Shown here: positions 33,145 to 42,318 of the stretch, piece after piece
Position numbering within the stretch: the stretch's first letter is position 1
Layout of the letters: each line of letters starts with the position of its first letter
Source of the DNA: CAYYYG01 sp964476135
GTDB taxonomy: Bacteria > Patescibacteriota > Microgenomatia > UBA1406 > GWC2-37-13
Length of the DNA stretch: 64,000 nucleotides
Direction: 5' to 3'
NCBI GenBank assembly: GCA_964476135.1
Contig: CAYYYG010000002.1
Location: 1-64,000 of the forward strand
Translations under genes and position numbers: made by a program
The notes under the pieces: model-generated
What the model saw: only the letters and a program-made list of their open reading frames with translations
What the model was told of the DNA's origin: nothing
Databases searched by the model: none

Positions 33145-34315
33145 ATTTATCACTGCTTAATACTATAGTCAAAAACAAGAAAAACAATATATAAGGGTGT
33201 AAAAGTACATTATCGGTAATAGAAGCTATGCACACAAAGAGAATCGCGTACTCTGCAAATAAGTTAACGCTCATTAGTTCGTAAATCATGCCCATAAAAA
33301 GTATGAATCCTATAATTCCGCCAGTCACAAGAATTACAAGAAAACTGGTCTGAAAAGAAGAGGCCGCATGATCGGGGTAGGGAGACTCGACGATGGACTT
33401 CCTGGCAGCACTTATATGGTTGTATCCTATACCCACAACAGGGTTTTCTCTAAATAAATTTAATCCTTCCTCGTAATTACTGATTCTCGAATAAACAGTA
33501 CTTGTTCGAAATAAATTCATACCTTCTCCTTCTTGAGGAAGCATAGCGACAATTACCAAGCTTATGATAACTATTAGTAGCGATATACTTTCCCATTTTC
33601 TCGACTTCAGCTTAATAATATTTTTACCGCTAACCAAAGAAGATGCTAAATGTGTTCTTCTTATTAGAATAATCAACACAACAATACCGGCTGCTAAAAA
33701 TGATCCACGCGAGTATGTGAGAGCGAACATAATAGAATAAACGGTTAATGAGACGTTTCTGGATGAGGTGTTGGACAATGTACTTAAGGCATAGAGCATA
33801 ATGATTCCATATATAGCTGCAGCGATGGGCGGTTCCAGGAACAATCCGAACAACCGATTTAAGTGTGGATCCCAACCTAAATAAGTAAGATAGGCGATGT
33901 CGGGAAAAATAAAATATTGCAGAATCCCGCTTACGGCAACCGCAATGATTAGCAGCCATAATTTTTTACCGACTTTTTCTATATGCGAAGGATGACGCTT
34001 CACGTGAAACCATAAATATATAAACCAGATCACATACATCAATAGACGCAAATAATATAACGATGCGGTAACATTTTCCCTAAAACTAAAATTACTGTAT
34101 GAAATAATAAGAGAAAAAGTGGAAAATGTGAAATAAAGGTATGTCCACTTTAGATTTTTGAATAAGTGTCTTAAGGGGTCAAGTCGATGCTTCCAGATTA
34201 AGGTCGATAGCCAAAACACTAATCCCAATTCGTATAAATAAAACGCCGCACCTCCTCCGAGCTCAACGCGTCCAAGTTGACCTAAAAAATACAAAAATAA
34301 CACAAGTTCGATCAT
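33119..34315 (-). CDS. O-antigen ligase/Wzy-like polytopic membrane protein
   Basis: A 398-aa protein with about ten to twelve membrane helices. A large outer loop near residues 265-320 carries the family pattern STVYSRISNYEEGLNLFREN followed by PVVGIGYNHI, as in WaaL/Wzy enzymes (Arg-rich loop, then nPliGiGyn). It would polymerise or transfer lipid-linked glycan outside the membrane. Last gene of the minus-strand glycan arm; its start overlaps the GT2 stop by 4 nt (ATGA). It converges on the Ig-like protein gene with a 26-bp overlap. Confidence 0.8.
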   Translation of the reverse strand: MIELVLFLYFLGQLGRVELGGGAAFYLYELGLVFWLSTLIWKHRLDPLRHLFKNLKWTYLYFTFSTFSLIISYSNFSFRENVTASLYYLRLLMYVIWFIYLWFHVKRHPSHIEKVGKKLWLLIIAVAVSGILQYFIFPDIAYLTYLGWDPHLNRLFGLFLEPPIAAAIYGIIMLYALSTLSNTSSRNVSLTVYSIMFALTYSRGSFLAAGIVVLIILIRRTHLASSLVSGKNIIKLKSRKWESISLLIVIISLVIVAMLPQEGEGMNLFRTSTVYSRISNYEEGLNLFRENPVVGIGYNHISAARKSIVESPYPDHAASSFQTSFLVILVTGGIIGFILFMGMIYELMSVNLFAEYAILFVCIASITDNVLLHPYILFFLFLTIVLSSDKFSRLSDIL

Positions 34316-35082
34316 AGGTGAAATTTTTTATACTGATACACTTTTGACCTAACCAGAAAAGAGTGAAAACTCATTATGAATGAGTAGACAAATCCCACTG
34401 CTCCATCTAAAAATCCAAGCTTTAGAAAGTAGGTATAGATAAACTTGAAAAAAGGATAGGTGAAGATTGCTAAAATTATTGGGTTTCCCCCTGACTTGAT
34501 TAATTCTCTCGCTCTGATGCTGCTGTATATATTTATTTCGTTGAGAAACTCTCTGATACTTTGGTGCGGATAGTGATCTAGGTAAGTCGATAATTTATCG
34601 GTTTTTTGGTGAACAATATATGTTTCATGCACAACTCCTCTCCATACGCCCGATTTTTTTTTCATTAGCCTGATTATTCCACTATATCTTGCACTCCAGA
34701 CTTCACCATATTTAAGCTCTTTACCCCAGAACCAATCACGTCGTTTAATATAAAATGCATCGCGGTGAATAGTTTCGTCATTTATTGTCGTCAAGATCTC
34801 GTTTTTCAGTTTTTCACTTACTATCTCGTCGGCATCTATATGTAATATCCATTCTCCAGCAGCTATGCTTTCAGCAAAATTTCTCTGAGAGGCAAAATCG
34901 CCTCCGGATTTTCGCCTCACAACCTTAACACCTTTAGCTGTGGCGATTTCAAGAGTTTGATCAGTAGAATAATCATCAATGACGATGATTTCATCGCAAA
35001 AAATAACCGAATCAATACACTTTCCAATAGTGTCCTTTTCATTTTTTGCCAGGATGATCGCAGTTATTTTTGTATTGAACAT
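34312..35082 (-). CDS. Family 2 glycosyltransferase (WaaE/KdtX-like)
   Basis: A 256-aa GT2 enzyme with a GT-A fold. It begins with ITAIILAKNEKDTIGKCIDS, has EIIVIDDYSTDQT (33-45) for the nucleotide, and HIDADEI (81-87) as the metal-binding DxD region. The C-terminal part is amphipathic with hydrophobic stretches (about 200-245), like WaaE-type enzymes that modify a lipid-linked core. It overlaps the preceding GT4 by 19 bp and the following Wzy-like gene by 4 bp. Confidence 0.88.
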   Translation of the reverse strand: MFNTKITAIILAKNEKDTIGKCIDSVIFCDEIIVIDDYSTDQTLEIATAKGVKVVRRKSGGDFASQRNFAESIAAGEWILHIDADEIVSEKLKNEILTTINDETIHRDAFYIKRRDWFWGKELKYGEVWSARYSGIIRLMKKKSGVWRGVVHETYIVHQKTDKLSTYLDHYPHQSIREFLNEINIYSSIRARELIKSGGNPIILAIFTYPFFKFIYTYFLKLGFLDGAVGFVYSFIMSFHSFLVRSKVYQYKKFHL

Positions 35083-36209
35083 ATATCTGAATATATTTTA
35101 CCAATTTCCTCTGCTGCTTTAGCTGAATCGTATTTTTTCGATCTAGCCAAAGATAATTGCTTGAGATTATCTATTTCCTTGGGCTTATCAATGATCGATA
35201 ATATAGTTTTATAAATACTCTCTGCGTTCGTCTCTTTCAAATAAAGTCCAGCATTTCCGACGACTTCCTTGATTGCCCCACTACCCGAGGTTATGATCGC
35301 CAATCCACAAGACATTGCTTCCGGAAATACCATTCCATACTGTTCCTCCCAAGTTTCGGTCCGTTTGGATGGTGCGATCAATATATCACTACTATTATAT
35401 GCTGTATGTATGTCTTGATACTTAATTTCTGATAATAAAATTCTATCGGTCAATTCATTTTTTCTTATTTTATTACTGATTAAATTTTTTAATGGACCGG
35501 AACCGACAATTTGAAATGCAAATTCTGATGTCAGAGCATGCATCACTCTGATAATAGCGTCTATAGTATCAACTATACCCTTCTCTTCTACAAGTCGTCC
35601 GACAAAAAGGAACTTTATTTTTTTAGACGTTTTATTCGCCGGACGAAAACGTTTTTTATCTACTCCTAACCTGACGATGCTAATTTTATTTTCAGGAAAA
35701 CCCTCTTCCCATAGCGCAGAAGCGGATTTTTGGGTATGGCATATGGCCCAGTCAGCTGCCTTCATAACGAAATTTTTTAAATATTTTTTTCTGGGGATTT
35801 TTTCGTTGTTGAATGGTATAGTTTCCCAAGAAGTCATTACGAGTTTGCTGATTTTACCTCTCAATCTTAGTTTTGCCAGCTGGTAACTATAATAGTAGTG
35901 AGAGTCTGCAGTATGATAAATATCGAATTTGCCGGCCAAGGACTCGATATTGTACAAAATCTGCGAATCGCCAAGCGTCCTGTTTGACACATACTTGATC
36001 GCCTTACTAATGGTATTTCTAAGAGGGAGATGTGGAATATTGCCTATGTCTGCAATACTTGGAAATCGAACAGTTTTGAAAGGCACGATAGAACTTAACG
36101 GACAGAGCGAGCTGACACCAGTAATATCTACATCATCTTTATTAAAGATGTAATTCTGTGCCTCAAATTCATTAAGATATGCTCCGCGTACGAAAGCAAC
36201 ACGCATCAT
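35064..36209 (-). CDS. Family 4 glycosyltransferase
   Basis: A 381-aa GT4 (GT-B fold) enzyme. The C-terminal Rossmann domain has FLFVGRLVEEKGIVDTIDAI and the conserved glutamate region EEQYGMVFPEAMSCGLAIIT. The N-terminal domain starts RVAFVRGAYLNEFEAQNY. The donor and acceptor are unknown. Met1 and Met2 are adjacent, and the start overlaps the previous GT4's stop by 4 nt. Confidence 0.9.
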   Translation of the reverse strand: MMRVAFVRGAYLNEFEAQNYIFNKDDVDITGVSSLCPLSSIVPFKTVRFPSIADIGNIPHLPLRNTISKAIKYVSNRTLGDSQILYNIESLAGKFDIYHTADSHYYYSYQLAKLRLRGKISKLVMTSWETIPFNNEKIPRKKYLKNFVMKAADWAICHTQKSASALWEEGFPENKISIVRLGVDKKRFRPANKTSKKIKFLFVGRLVEEKGIVDTIDAIIRVMHALTSEFAFQIVGSGPLKNLISNKIRKNELTDRILLSEIKYQDIHTAYNSSDILIAPSKRTETWEEQYGMVFPEAMSCGLAIITSGSGAIKEVVGNAGLYLKETNAESIYKTILSIIDKPKEIDNLKQLSLARSKKYDSAKAAEEIGKIYSDICSIQK

Positions 36210-37228
36210 ATTTCAGAATACAGCTTAAGTAACTGCTCAATATAGCGACTCCAAGAAAACTTAGCTTTTATAATTTTGCTATCCGGTTCGATTAATTTAC
36301 CTTCAGCTGCCTGCTCCATTCTGGAAATAAAATCATCTTCAGTTTCTGAAATATTTACATATGCTTTCATTTCCGAGATCACCGAGGATTTCATACCAAT
36401 AACCGGACATCCGGTCGCGAGAGCTTCAAGTACAGGATAATTAAAACTTTCATAGTGAGACGCGGTAAGGTAAGCGCTGGCTTTGCTATAAAGGCCGGCT
36501 AAAACAGGTCTCGAAACGTGACCTAATAATTTCACATTATGAGGTAAATTCTTGAAATTAGAGAATGTCCCCACGAGATTTAGGACAAAATCAGAATATT
36601 TAGGATTCTGTCTGAATTTTTCAAAAGCGTTCAGCAAAAACTGAATATTTTTCACCCGGTGGTTCATACCGACAAACAAAAAGAATCTTGAATTACTCCT
36701 TGGTAAATCGATATTGAAGTCGGAAGGCACACCATATGACAGTACCCTGATTTTATTTTTGTAGTTAGGAAAAATCTCGGCCAGCTCTTCAAGAACATTT
36801 ACAGAGCTGACAATCACAAATTTTGATCTTTTTATCATTGTATTGAGCTGAGAACCCAATCGTATCTTCGAATATTTATAATATTCCGGTTTTTTAATGA
36901 AGGACGCGCCGTGCGAAAATGAAATAACTGCCGCTTTGGTAAATAACGGAATTGCCTGATTTATAGCCAAAAATATATCGGGTTTTTTAAGAAACTCTTC
37001 TATAGGAACCCGGAAGTTCATCCACATTGTTTTAGGTCTTATGCGGCAATGAATAATATTTCGATTAAGGAGGATGCTTTTAGGTTTAGTGCAGTAGGTA
37101 TACAGATAATAAATATTATCATTATCATATTTTGACAATGCCTGAAGAAGGTCGGCACTGAAGGAGAAATTGCCATACCTTCTTTGCGGCGGCGAACATA
37201 AGGCACCTCCGTCTACAGATATTCTCAT
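36206..37228 (-). CDS. Family 4 glycosyltransferase
   Basis: A GT4 enzyme of 340 aa from the ATG at 37228 (MRISVDGGALCSPPQRRYGN), which matches the usual N-terminus of the family. The frame is open upstream to 37309, but that part overlaps the flippase fusion gene and reads as unrelated sequence. The C-terminal donor domain has FLFVGMNHRVKNIQFLLNAF and the E-x7-E region HYESFNYPVLEALATGCPVI. The first domain has a PP-rich loop, as in mannosyltransferases that use GDP-sugars, but I cannot fix the donor. Confidence 0.85.
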   Translation of the reverse strand: MRISVDGGALCSPPQRRYGNFSFSADLLQALSKYDNDNIYYLYTYCTKPKSILLNRNIIHCRIRPKTMWMNFRVPIEEFLKKPDIFLAINQAIPLFTKAAVISFSHGASFIKKPEYYKYSKIRLGSQLNTMIKRSKFVIVSSVNVLEELAEIFPNYKNKIRVLSYGVPSDFNIDLPRSNSRFFLFVGMNHRVKNIQFLLNAFEKFRQNPKYSDFVLNLVGTFSNFKNLPHNVKLLGHVSRPVLAGLYSKASAYLTASHYESFNYPVLEALATGCPVIGMKSSVISEMKAYVNISETEDDFISRMEQAAEGKLIEPDSKIIKAKFSWSRYIEQLLKLYSEI

Positions 37229-37268
37229 ATACTTAGGATATACATAAGAGGTAAGCATTTCAAGCAGA

Positions 37269-39221
37269 TCAGGCGACCTTGCGCAGATTAAGGTATTTAC
37301 CGAACACAATCAAGGATAAAAATAATGAAATCAGCATCTCAGAGAGTAAAGTTATCCAGGAACTCGCAAAATATGAATATTTTGGCACAAGCAGTAAATT
37401 CAAAGAGATATTTATGATCGACTGTGTTACAAACACATATAAAACTATTCTCGGTTTCCCAATAACATATAAAACATTCATAAGAACAGAAGAATATAAA
37501 ATAAAAGGCAGGGAAAACACAACGATTCCAAGCACTGGTGTCGCAGCTGCATAATCAGGCCTTAATAAGGCGATAACCAATGGAGCAACCAAAAGCACGG
37601 CCGATGCAACGATGAACCCGAGAGCCGTCATATATTTGATGTCTCGCATCATCCTTTTGTACAACATACTCACACCTTCTTTATGAAGTTTTGCGAAAAC
37701 TGGTGTCGAGCTTATGTTGTAACTTGCTGCGATAAACAATAGCGCATCAAAGAATTTATAGCCAGCCGAATAAATCCCGACACTTTTGGCATCAGCATAG
37801 CGGTTGAGTATAAAAATATCGGCTTTGTAGTAAAACCCGGCGAATAACCCGATAAGTATGTAAATATACGATTTTTTAAGAATATTAAACCATTCATGAA
37901 CGTTAACATTTAAACTCAGTCCAATTTCTTTGTTTATAAAAAAAACATTAACTAAAGCATAAGCGAAATACAGGATTCCAACTAAATTAAAAATTCCGTC
38001 GAGCCTTTGCGTATAGAGTAAAATTATTATTTGCACAACAACTAGTACAAAATTGAAACTGGTCGATAAAAACGTCGCTGCATATGCGCGATTAAATATC
38101 GAGGTAAGTATTAAATAACTCCCTGAAAAAGCGTTAGAAATCGTTATAACCGATGCCAGCGTAATAAATGTAAGTAATTTTGTGTCGTATCCCCATACCC
38201 AAGCTAATATGTTTACCACGACAAATACGATTATCGACATAACAGCCCGCATAACGATAAGGTCATTTAGCTTATTTTTTTTCTCGGTGGCTCCGTGCAC
38301 TATCCCATATGATGTTGTCCCCAGATCAAGAAAAGGTGAAAAAATTGCTACATGAGACCATACGACAGAATATATTCCATAATCTTCCGGTTTTAATGTT
38401 CTCGTCAAAACAAGGAATAGTCCAAAAAAAAGTACTTTATTTAAAAGTGAAGAGATATTAAGACTTAAAAAATTTTTCAGAAAGGTATTTGACTTAAATA
38501 TCTTGATAATTACATCTTTTTCTTCGATAAGCGTGAGAGGTACCCTTAAAAGCTCGTATGCCAAGCTGTATAATCGTCCGAATTTTATTAGATAAAGTAA
38601 CCTACTTATAAAAAGTAATTTTTTTTTATTCGGATTGCTGGATGAATTTTCAAAATGTTCATAATAATTATCGGTGATTATTCCTACTTTCAGCCCGGCC
38701 CTTGAAGCTCTCGTACAGTAGTCGACATCTTCATAATACATACCGTACCCTTCATCGAAATAACCGATTTTATCGACCACTTCCTTTTTAATCACCATCA
38801 GCGAACCAGATACGAAATCAACATGTCTATATTTCTCTTTTGGTCGGGTAGAAAGTAGACCGCCACTCAGTCTTACCCGATCGACTACACCTCCGTAATA
38901 GCGTTTGCCTTCTTGAACCATGGCGAATCCACCTATATCGAAGCGGTTCACCAATTCTTCGATAATATCTAAAAATCGACTTCCGTTTATTCCAAATAAT
39001 AGTTCAATGGAGATATCGGGATTGGCGATTATGTAAATATCACAGCCGTCAACTCTTGCCTGCTTTATACCTTTATTTACGCCCTCGGCATAACCCTTTT
39101 GAGTACCGGATTGGTCGATATAATACATTCTAACCCCAGGTAGATGGGCCGTCTCTTTTTTAACTCTAACGACATCATACTCCGGAGTATTATAAAGCAC
39201 AAAAATAATTCCTATAAGCAT
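37269..39221 (-). CDS. GT2 glycosyltransferase fused to a Wzx-like flippase
   Basis: A 650-aa two-part protein. Residues about 1-245 are a GT2 domain of the rhamnosyltransferase type: IIFVLYNTPEYD start, IIANPDISI (64-72) in place of the classic DxD, DFVSGSLMVIKKEVVDKIGY (135-154), and YYEDVDYC (162-169). Residues about 247-650 are a polysaccharide flippase of the MOP superfamily with about 12-14 helices: SLLNKVLFFGLFLVLTRTLK, PEDYGIYSVVW, and the later FYYKADIFILNRYADAKSVG. There is no stop or ribosome site between the halves. The gap to the upstream GT2 is 4 bp. Coupling of sugar addition to flipping is inferred. Confidence 0.85.
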   Translation of the reverse strand: MLIGIIFVLYNTPEYDVVRVKKETAHLPGVRMYYIDQSGTQKGYAEGVNKGIKQARVDGCDIYIIANPDISIELLFGINGSRFLDIIEELVNRFDIGGFAMVQEGKRYYGGVVDRVRLSGGLLSTRPKEKYRHVDFVSGSLMVIKKEVVDKIGYFDEGYGMYYEDVDYCTRASRAGLKVGIITDNYYEHFENSSSNPNKKKLLFISRLLYLIKFGRLYSLAYELLRVPLTLIEEKDVIIKIFKSNTFLKNFLSLNISSLLNKVLFFGLFLVLTRTLKPEDYGIYSVVWSHVAIFSPFLDLGTTSYGIVHGATEKKNKLNDLIVMRAVMSIIVFVVVNILAWVWGYDTKLLTFITLASVITISNAFSGSYLILTSIFNRAYAATFLSTSFNFVLVVVQIIILLYTQRLDGIFNLVGILYFAYALVNVFFINKEIGLSLNVNVHEWFNILKKSYIYILIGLFAGFYYKADIFILNRYADAKSVGIYSAGYKFFDALLFIAASYNISSTPVFAKLHKEGVSMLYKRMMRDIKYMTALGFIVASAVLLVAPLVIALLRPDYAAATPVLGIVVFSLPFILYSSVLMNVLYVIGKPRIVLYVFVTQSIINISLNLLLVPKYSYFASSWITLLSEMLISLFLSLIVFGKYLNLRKVA

Positions 39222-39225
39222 ATGG

Positions 39226-39978
39226 TTATATTTTCTCAGATCTTTGGCTAATTTTATAAACCATAAGCAGCAAATAGGTTAAAAATTCCATATATCCGAA
39301 TCCAATATCAAGAGGTAATCGCCATATTCCATCTCGATAGCCTTGAGCTTCAATAAACCTGGCATGAATCATATGGAGAGGGTTCAGTAGCACCTTGCGG
39401 AGCGAACTTCTTTCACCGGCATTTAATTTCGCCTCATATTCTCGGATCGCATACTTAGTAAATTTCGAATACATCTGATACAAACTACGGTATGAATGGT
39501 GAATAATCACGTTGTCCAATTGCCCTATTTTTCCTTCTATCTCGAAATGTTCATGTACGAGCGCGGGACGTATAAAAACTGCAGATCTCTTAAAAAGTCT
39601 TAGCATTTTATAATTTTCACCGCCATAACGCACTGGTCTCCCTAAGTAATGATTGGAAAAAGGAATTATATACCCCTCGGCTGTTGGATTTAGTGTTCCG
39701 ATCTCGTTGATTAACTCACCAGATAGCATTTCATCACTGTCCAGTGCTAATATCCAAGGCTGTGTGGCTAAATTCAGGCCGATTTTTCTTTTTTTTCCTA
39801 AGTCTTTTTCTGATGTAAAATGCAGTTTGCAGTTATATTTTTCAGCTATTTTAGCAGTATTGTCTATCGAGAAACCATCTATAATTACAATTTCCCGAGC
39901 TAAATTTTTTACAGAGTCTAAACATTTAGATAAGGTATCTGCGGAGTTATAGGTTATAATAACCACACTTAAATCCAT
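39226..39978 (-). CDS. Family 2 glycosyltransferase (WaaE-like)
   Basis: A 250-aa GT2 enzyme starting MDLSVVIITYNSADTLSK, with EIVIIDGFSIDNT (nucleotide region), LALDSDEML (metal-binding) and an acidic/His segment LVHEHFEIEG. The C-terminus has a membrane-associated helix (YMEFLTYLLLMVYKI). The in-frame TTG at 39990 is rejected: a TATAAT -10 lies across it and 11 nt before the ATG at 39978. First gene of the minus-strand glycan arm. Confidence 0.9.
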   Translation of the reverse strand: MDLSVVIITYNSADTLSKCLDSVKNLAREIVIIDGFSIDNTAKIAEKYNCKLHFTSEKDLGKKRKIGLNLATQPWILALDSDEMLSGELINEIGTLNPTAEGYIIPFSNHYLGRPVRYGGENYKMLRLFKRSAVFIRPALVHEHFEIEGKIGQLDNVIIHHSYRSLYQMYSKFTKYAIREYEAKLNAGERSSLRKVLLNPLHMIHARFIEAQGYRDGIWRLPLDIGFGYMEFLTYLLLMVYKISQRSEKI

Positions 39979-39989
39979 AGCTGAGTCCA

Positions 39990-39995
39990 ATTATA
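39990..39995 (-). promoter_or_regulatory. -10 element for the minus-strand glycan arm
   Basis: TATAAT on the minus strand, 11 nt before the ATG at 39978; predicted leader of about 4-5 nt. No good -35 at 16-18 bp. Confidence 0.5.
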
Positions 39996-40081
39996 AACTG
40001 TCTGTACCCTCATTGTGTAGACAAAAACCTGAGACTATCAAAATTTGACTCATCTACTTGGGTTTAACTAATAACTTACAT

Positions 40082-40110
40082 TTGTAAAAAATACACTCTT
40101 AGTATATAAT
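40082..40110 (+). promoter_or_regulatory. Promoter for the plus-strand glycan arm
   Basis: TTGTAA (40082-40087), a 17-bp spacer and TATAAT (40105-40110). The predicted start is near 40117 and the leader about 17 nt, without a ribosome site. Confidence 0.7.
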
Positions 40111-40133
40111 TTCATCCATACTATAGGTATATT

Positions 40134-42308
40134 ATGTACAACACAGCAAATAATACAAAATCAGAAGGATTGGTCTCTATAGTCATACCAGTAAGGAATG
40201 AAAAACCTAATCTGGAAGACTTGGTCATGCGGATCGACAGAACTTTCCGCAATGCCGATAAAAGATATGAAATAATCGCGATTGATGATTACTCGTCAGA
40301 TAACAGCTATACACTCTTAAAAACACTTTCACAACTATATCCTATAAAAGTATTTAAAAAGAATGGAGTAATTGGTAAAGGGGCTTCGATTATCGAAGGG
40401 TTCGAACACATAAACGGCTCGATCATAGTCACATTAGACGCCGACCTATCATACCCGCCTGAGAATGTAATCGGTATGATCTCTAAAATAGATGAATACG
40501 ATGTGGTCGTCGGCACCAGGGTATATATGGACGGCGAAAAACGTATCAAGAAGATTTTTGCAAAAATCTCACAATTTCTATTTGGAAAAATCATGTTTGG
40601 ACTCGACTATGACGTCCAATCAGGTCTTAAAGTATTCAAGAGACAAGTGATCGACAGCATAATTCTTTTCCCCACCAGGTGGAGTTTTGATCTGGAATTT
40701 TTATACAAAGCCGATCAGGCCGGCTACTCCATAATTGGGTATCCAATTCAGTACGGATCAAGACACCATGGGATTGACAAATTGAATCCATTTTTAGCCT
40801 TAATTGAGCTTGGTATAATGACAATGCGTTACCGCCTGTTTCCTACTCATCCGGTTTTCATAGACAAAGGTAGTACAGATCTGCTCGAGATAGGATGGAA
40901 ATCCAAACGATTCAAACCTTATACAAACTTGCGTCTTGAAAACAGTGCGATAAAAACCATAAGCTCCGGTCAGCTAGTAATGGGAGCAATAGTCGTACTT
41001 ATGATCATTAACTTATTTCTTCTCAATTGGAAACTAACCTTAATCGGAATAATGTGTTTTATAACGGTAATATATTTTGCGGACCTTTTATTCAACCTTC
41101 TTCTTATAGCTTTCTCACTTAAAAAAACCCCTGAAATCAGAATTCCTGATGAAGAAATAAAAAAAGATCGTGTATGGCCAATGTACACAATAATTTGTCC
41201 TTTATATAAGGAATGGGAGGTAATTCCTCAATTTGCAAAAGCGATGAGTAATTTGGATTACCCGGCTGATAAAGTCGAGGTTATGCTCGTTCTTGAAGAA
41301 GACGATAAAACAACCCAGAATGAGGTAAAGAAACTCACACTTCCTGCTAATTTTAAGGTGCTCGTGACCCCCCACACCTTCCCAAAAACCAAGCCCAAAG
41401 CTTGTAACTATGCTCTGCTTCAATCCAAAGGTGAATATGTGGTAATTTACGACGCAGAGGACGTTCCAGATAAATACCAACTCAAAAAAGCTGTAGTTAC
41501 ATTTGAAAAGCTTACAAACGAAAATGTTGTGTGTTTGCAGGCCAAACTTAATTTTTACAATGTTAACCAGAACTTACTGACGCGAATCTTTACGCTAGAA
41601 TATTCGCTCTGGTTCGACCTTATCCTGACCGGATTACATGCAATAGGTGCGCCTATCCCACTTGGGGGTACTTCTAATCATTTCCGTACCTCGCACCTGC
41701 AGTTATTACAAGGATGGGATCCTTTCAACGTCACTGAAGACTGTGATTTGGGGATACGACTTTTTAAATACGGTTACAATACCAAGATTTTGGATTCGGT
41801 TACACTTGAGGAAGCCAACAGCAGCTTCTGGGGATGGTTTCCGCAGCGGACACGGTGGATGAAAGGCTACATTCAAACATATCTGGTGCATATGCGAAGA
41901 CCCCATGATTTTGTCACTGATTGGTCCAACCCCCATTTATTCACTTTTCAACTTGTGGTCGGCGGCAAGATACTCTCCACACTTATCAACCCGCTTCTCT
42001 GGATATTAACCATAACGTACTTTATGTTCAGATCTTATACAGCAAATTTCATAGAGTCACTGTTTCTCGATCCTATATATTATTTAGCTGTGGTATCGTT
42101 GCTTATCGGCAATTTCCTATATTTTTATTATTATATGATCGGAGCCGCAAAGCGTGGTTATTGGTCTCTAATTAAGTTCGCATATCTAGTGCCTTTTTAC
42201 TGGATCATGATGAGCGTTGCTTCCTGGAGGGCATTGCATCAGATAATATTCAAACCGCATTACTGGGAAAAGACCAAACATGGGCTTCATCTAAAACCGG
42301 TAATATGA
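40134..42308 (+). CDS. Double GT2 fusion: DPM1-like domain plus cellulose-synthase-like domain
   Basis: A 724-aa protein with two glycosyltransferase domains. Residues about 12-240 are like dolichyl/polyprenyl-phosphate mannose synthase: VSIVIPVRNEKPNLEDLV, IAIDDYSSDNSY (48-59), TLDADLSYPP (100-109) and the QSGLKVFKRQV segment. Two membrane helices follow (about 280-330). Residues about 348-620 are a processive-type GT2: YTIICPLYKEWEVIPQFAKA, YDAEDVPD (439-446), VTEDCDLG (533-540) and QRTRWMKG (571-578, the QxxRW motif). Two or three further helices end the protein. The first half may make a lipid-phosphate sugar; the second may be a synthase. This is an inference. Confidence 0.88.
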   Translation: MYNTANNTKSEGLVSIVIPVRNEKPNLEDLVMRIDRTFRNADKRYEIIAIDDYSSDNSYTLLKTLSQLYPIKVFKKNGVIGKGASIIEGFEHINGSIIVTLDADLSYPPENVIGMISKIDEYDVVVGTRVYMDGEKRIKKIFAKISQFLFGKIMFGLDYDVQSGLKVFKRQVIDSIILFPTRWSFDLEFLYKADQAGYSIIGYPIQYGSRHHGIDKLNPFLALIELGIMTMRYRLFPTHPVFIDKGSTDLLEIGWKSKRFKPYTNLRLENSAIKTISSGQLVMGAIVVLMIINLFLLNWKLTLIGIMCFITVIYFADLLFNLLLIAFSLKKTPEIRIPDEEIKKDRVWPMYTIICPLYKEWEVIPQFAKAMSNLDYPADKVEVMLVLEEDDKTTQNEVKKLTLPANFKVLVTPHTFPKTKPKACNYALLQSKGEYVVIYDAEDVPDKYQLKKAVVTFEKLTNENVVCLQAKLNFYNVNQNLLTRIFTLEYSLWFDLILTGLHAIGAPIPLGGTSNHFRTSHLQLLQGWDPFNVTEDCDLGIRLFKYGYNTKILDSVTLEEANSSFWGWFPQRTRWMKGYIQTYLVHMRRPHDFVTDWSNPHLFTFQLVVGGKILSTLINPLLWILTITYFMFRSYTANFIESLFLDPIYYLAVVSLLIGNFLYFYYYMIGAAKRGYWSLIKFAYLVPFYWIMMSVASWRALHQIIFKPHYWEKTKHGLHLKPVI

Positions 42309-42318
42309 CGGTAATCAT

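Noticed and set aside
37229..37309. Longer N-terminus for the GT4 gene at 36206
   Set aside because: It overlaps the flippase fusion gene and precedes a normal GT4 start at 37228.
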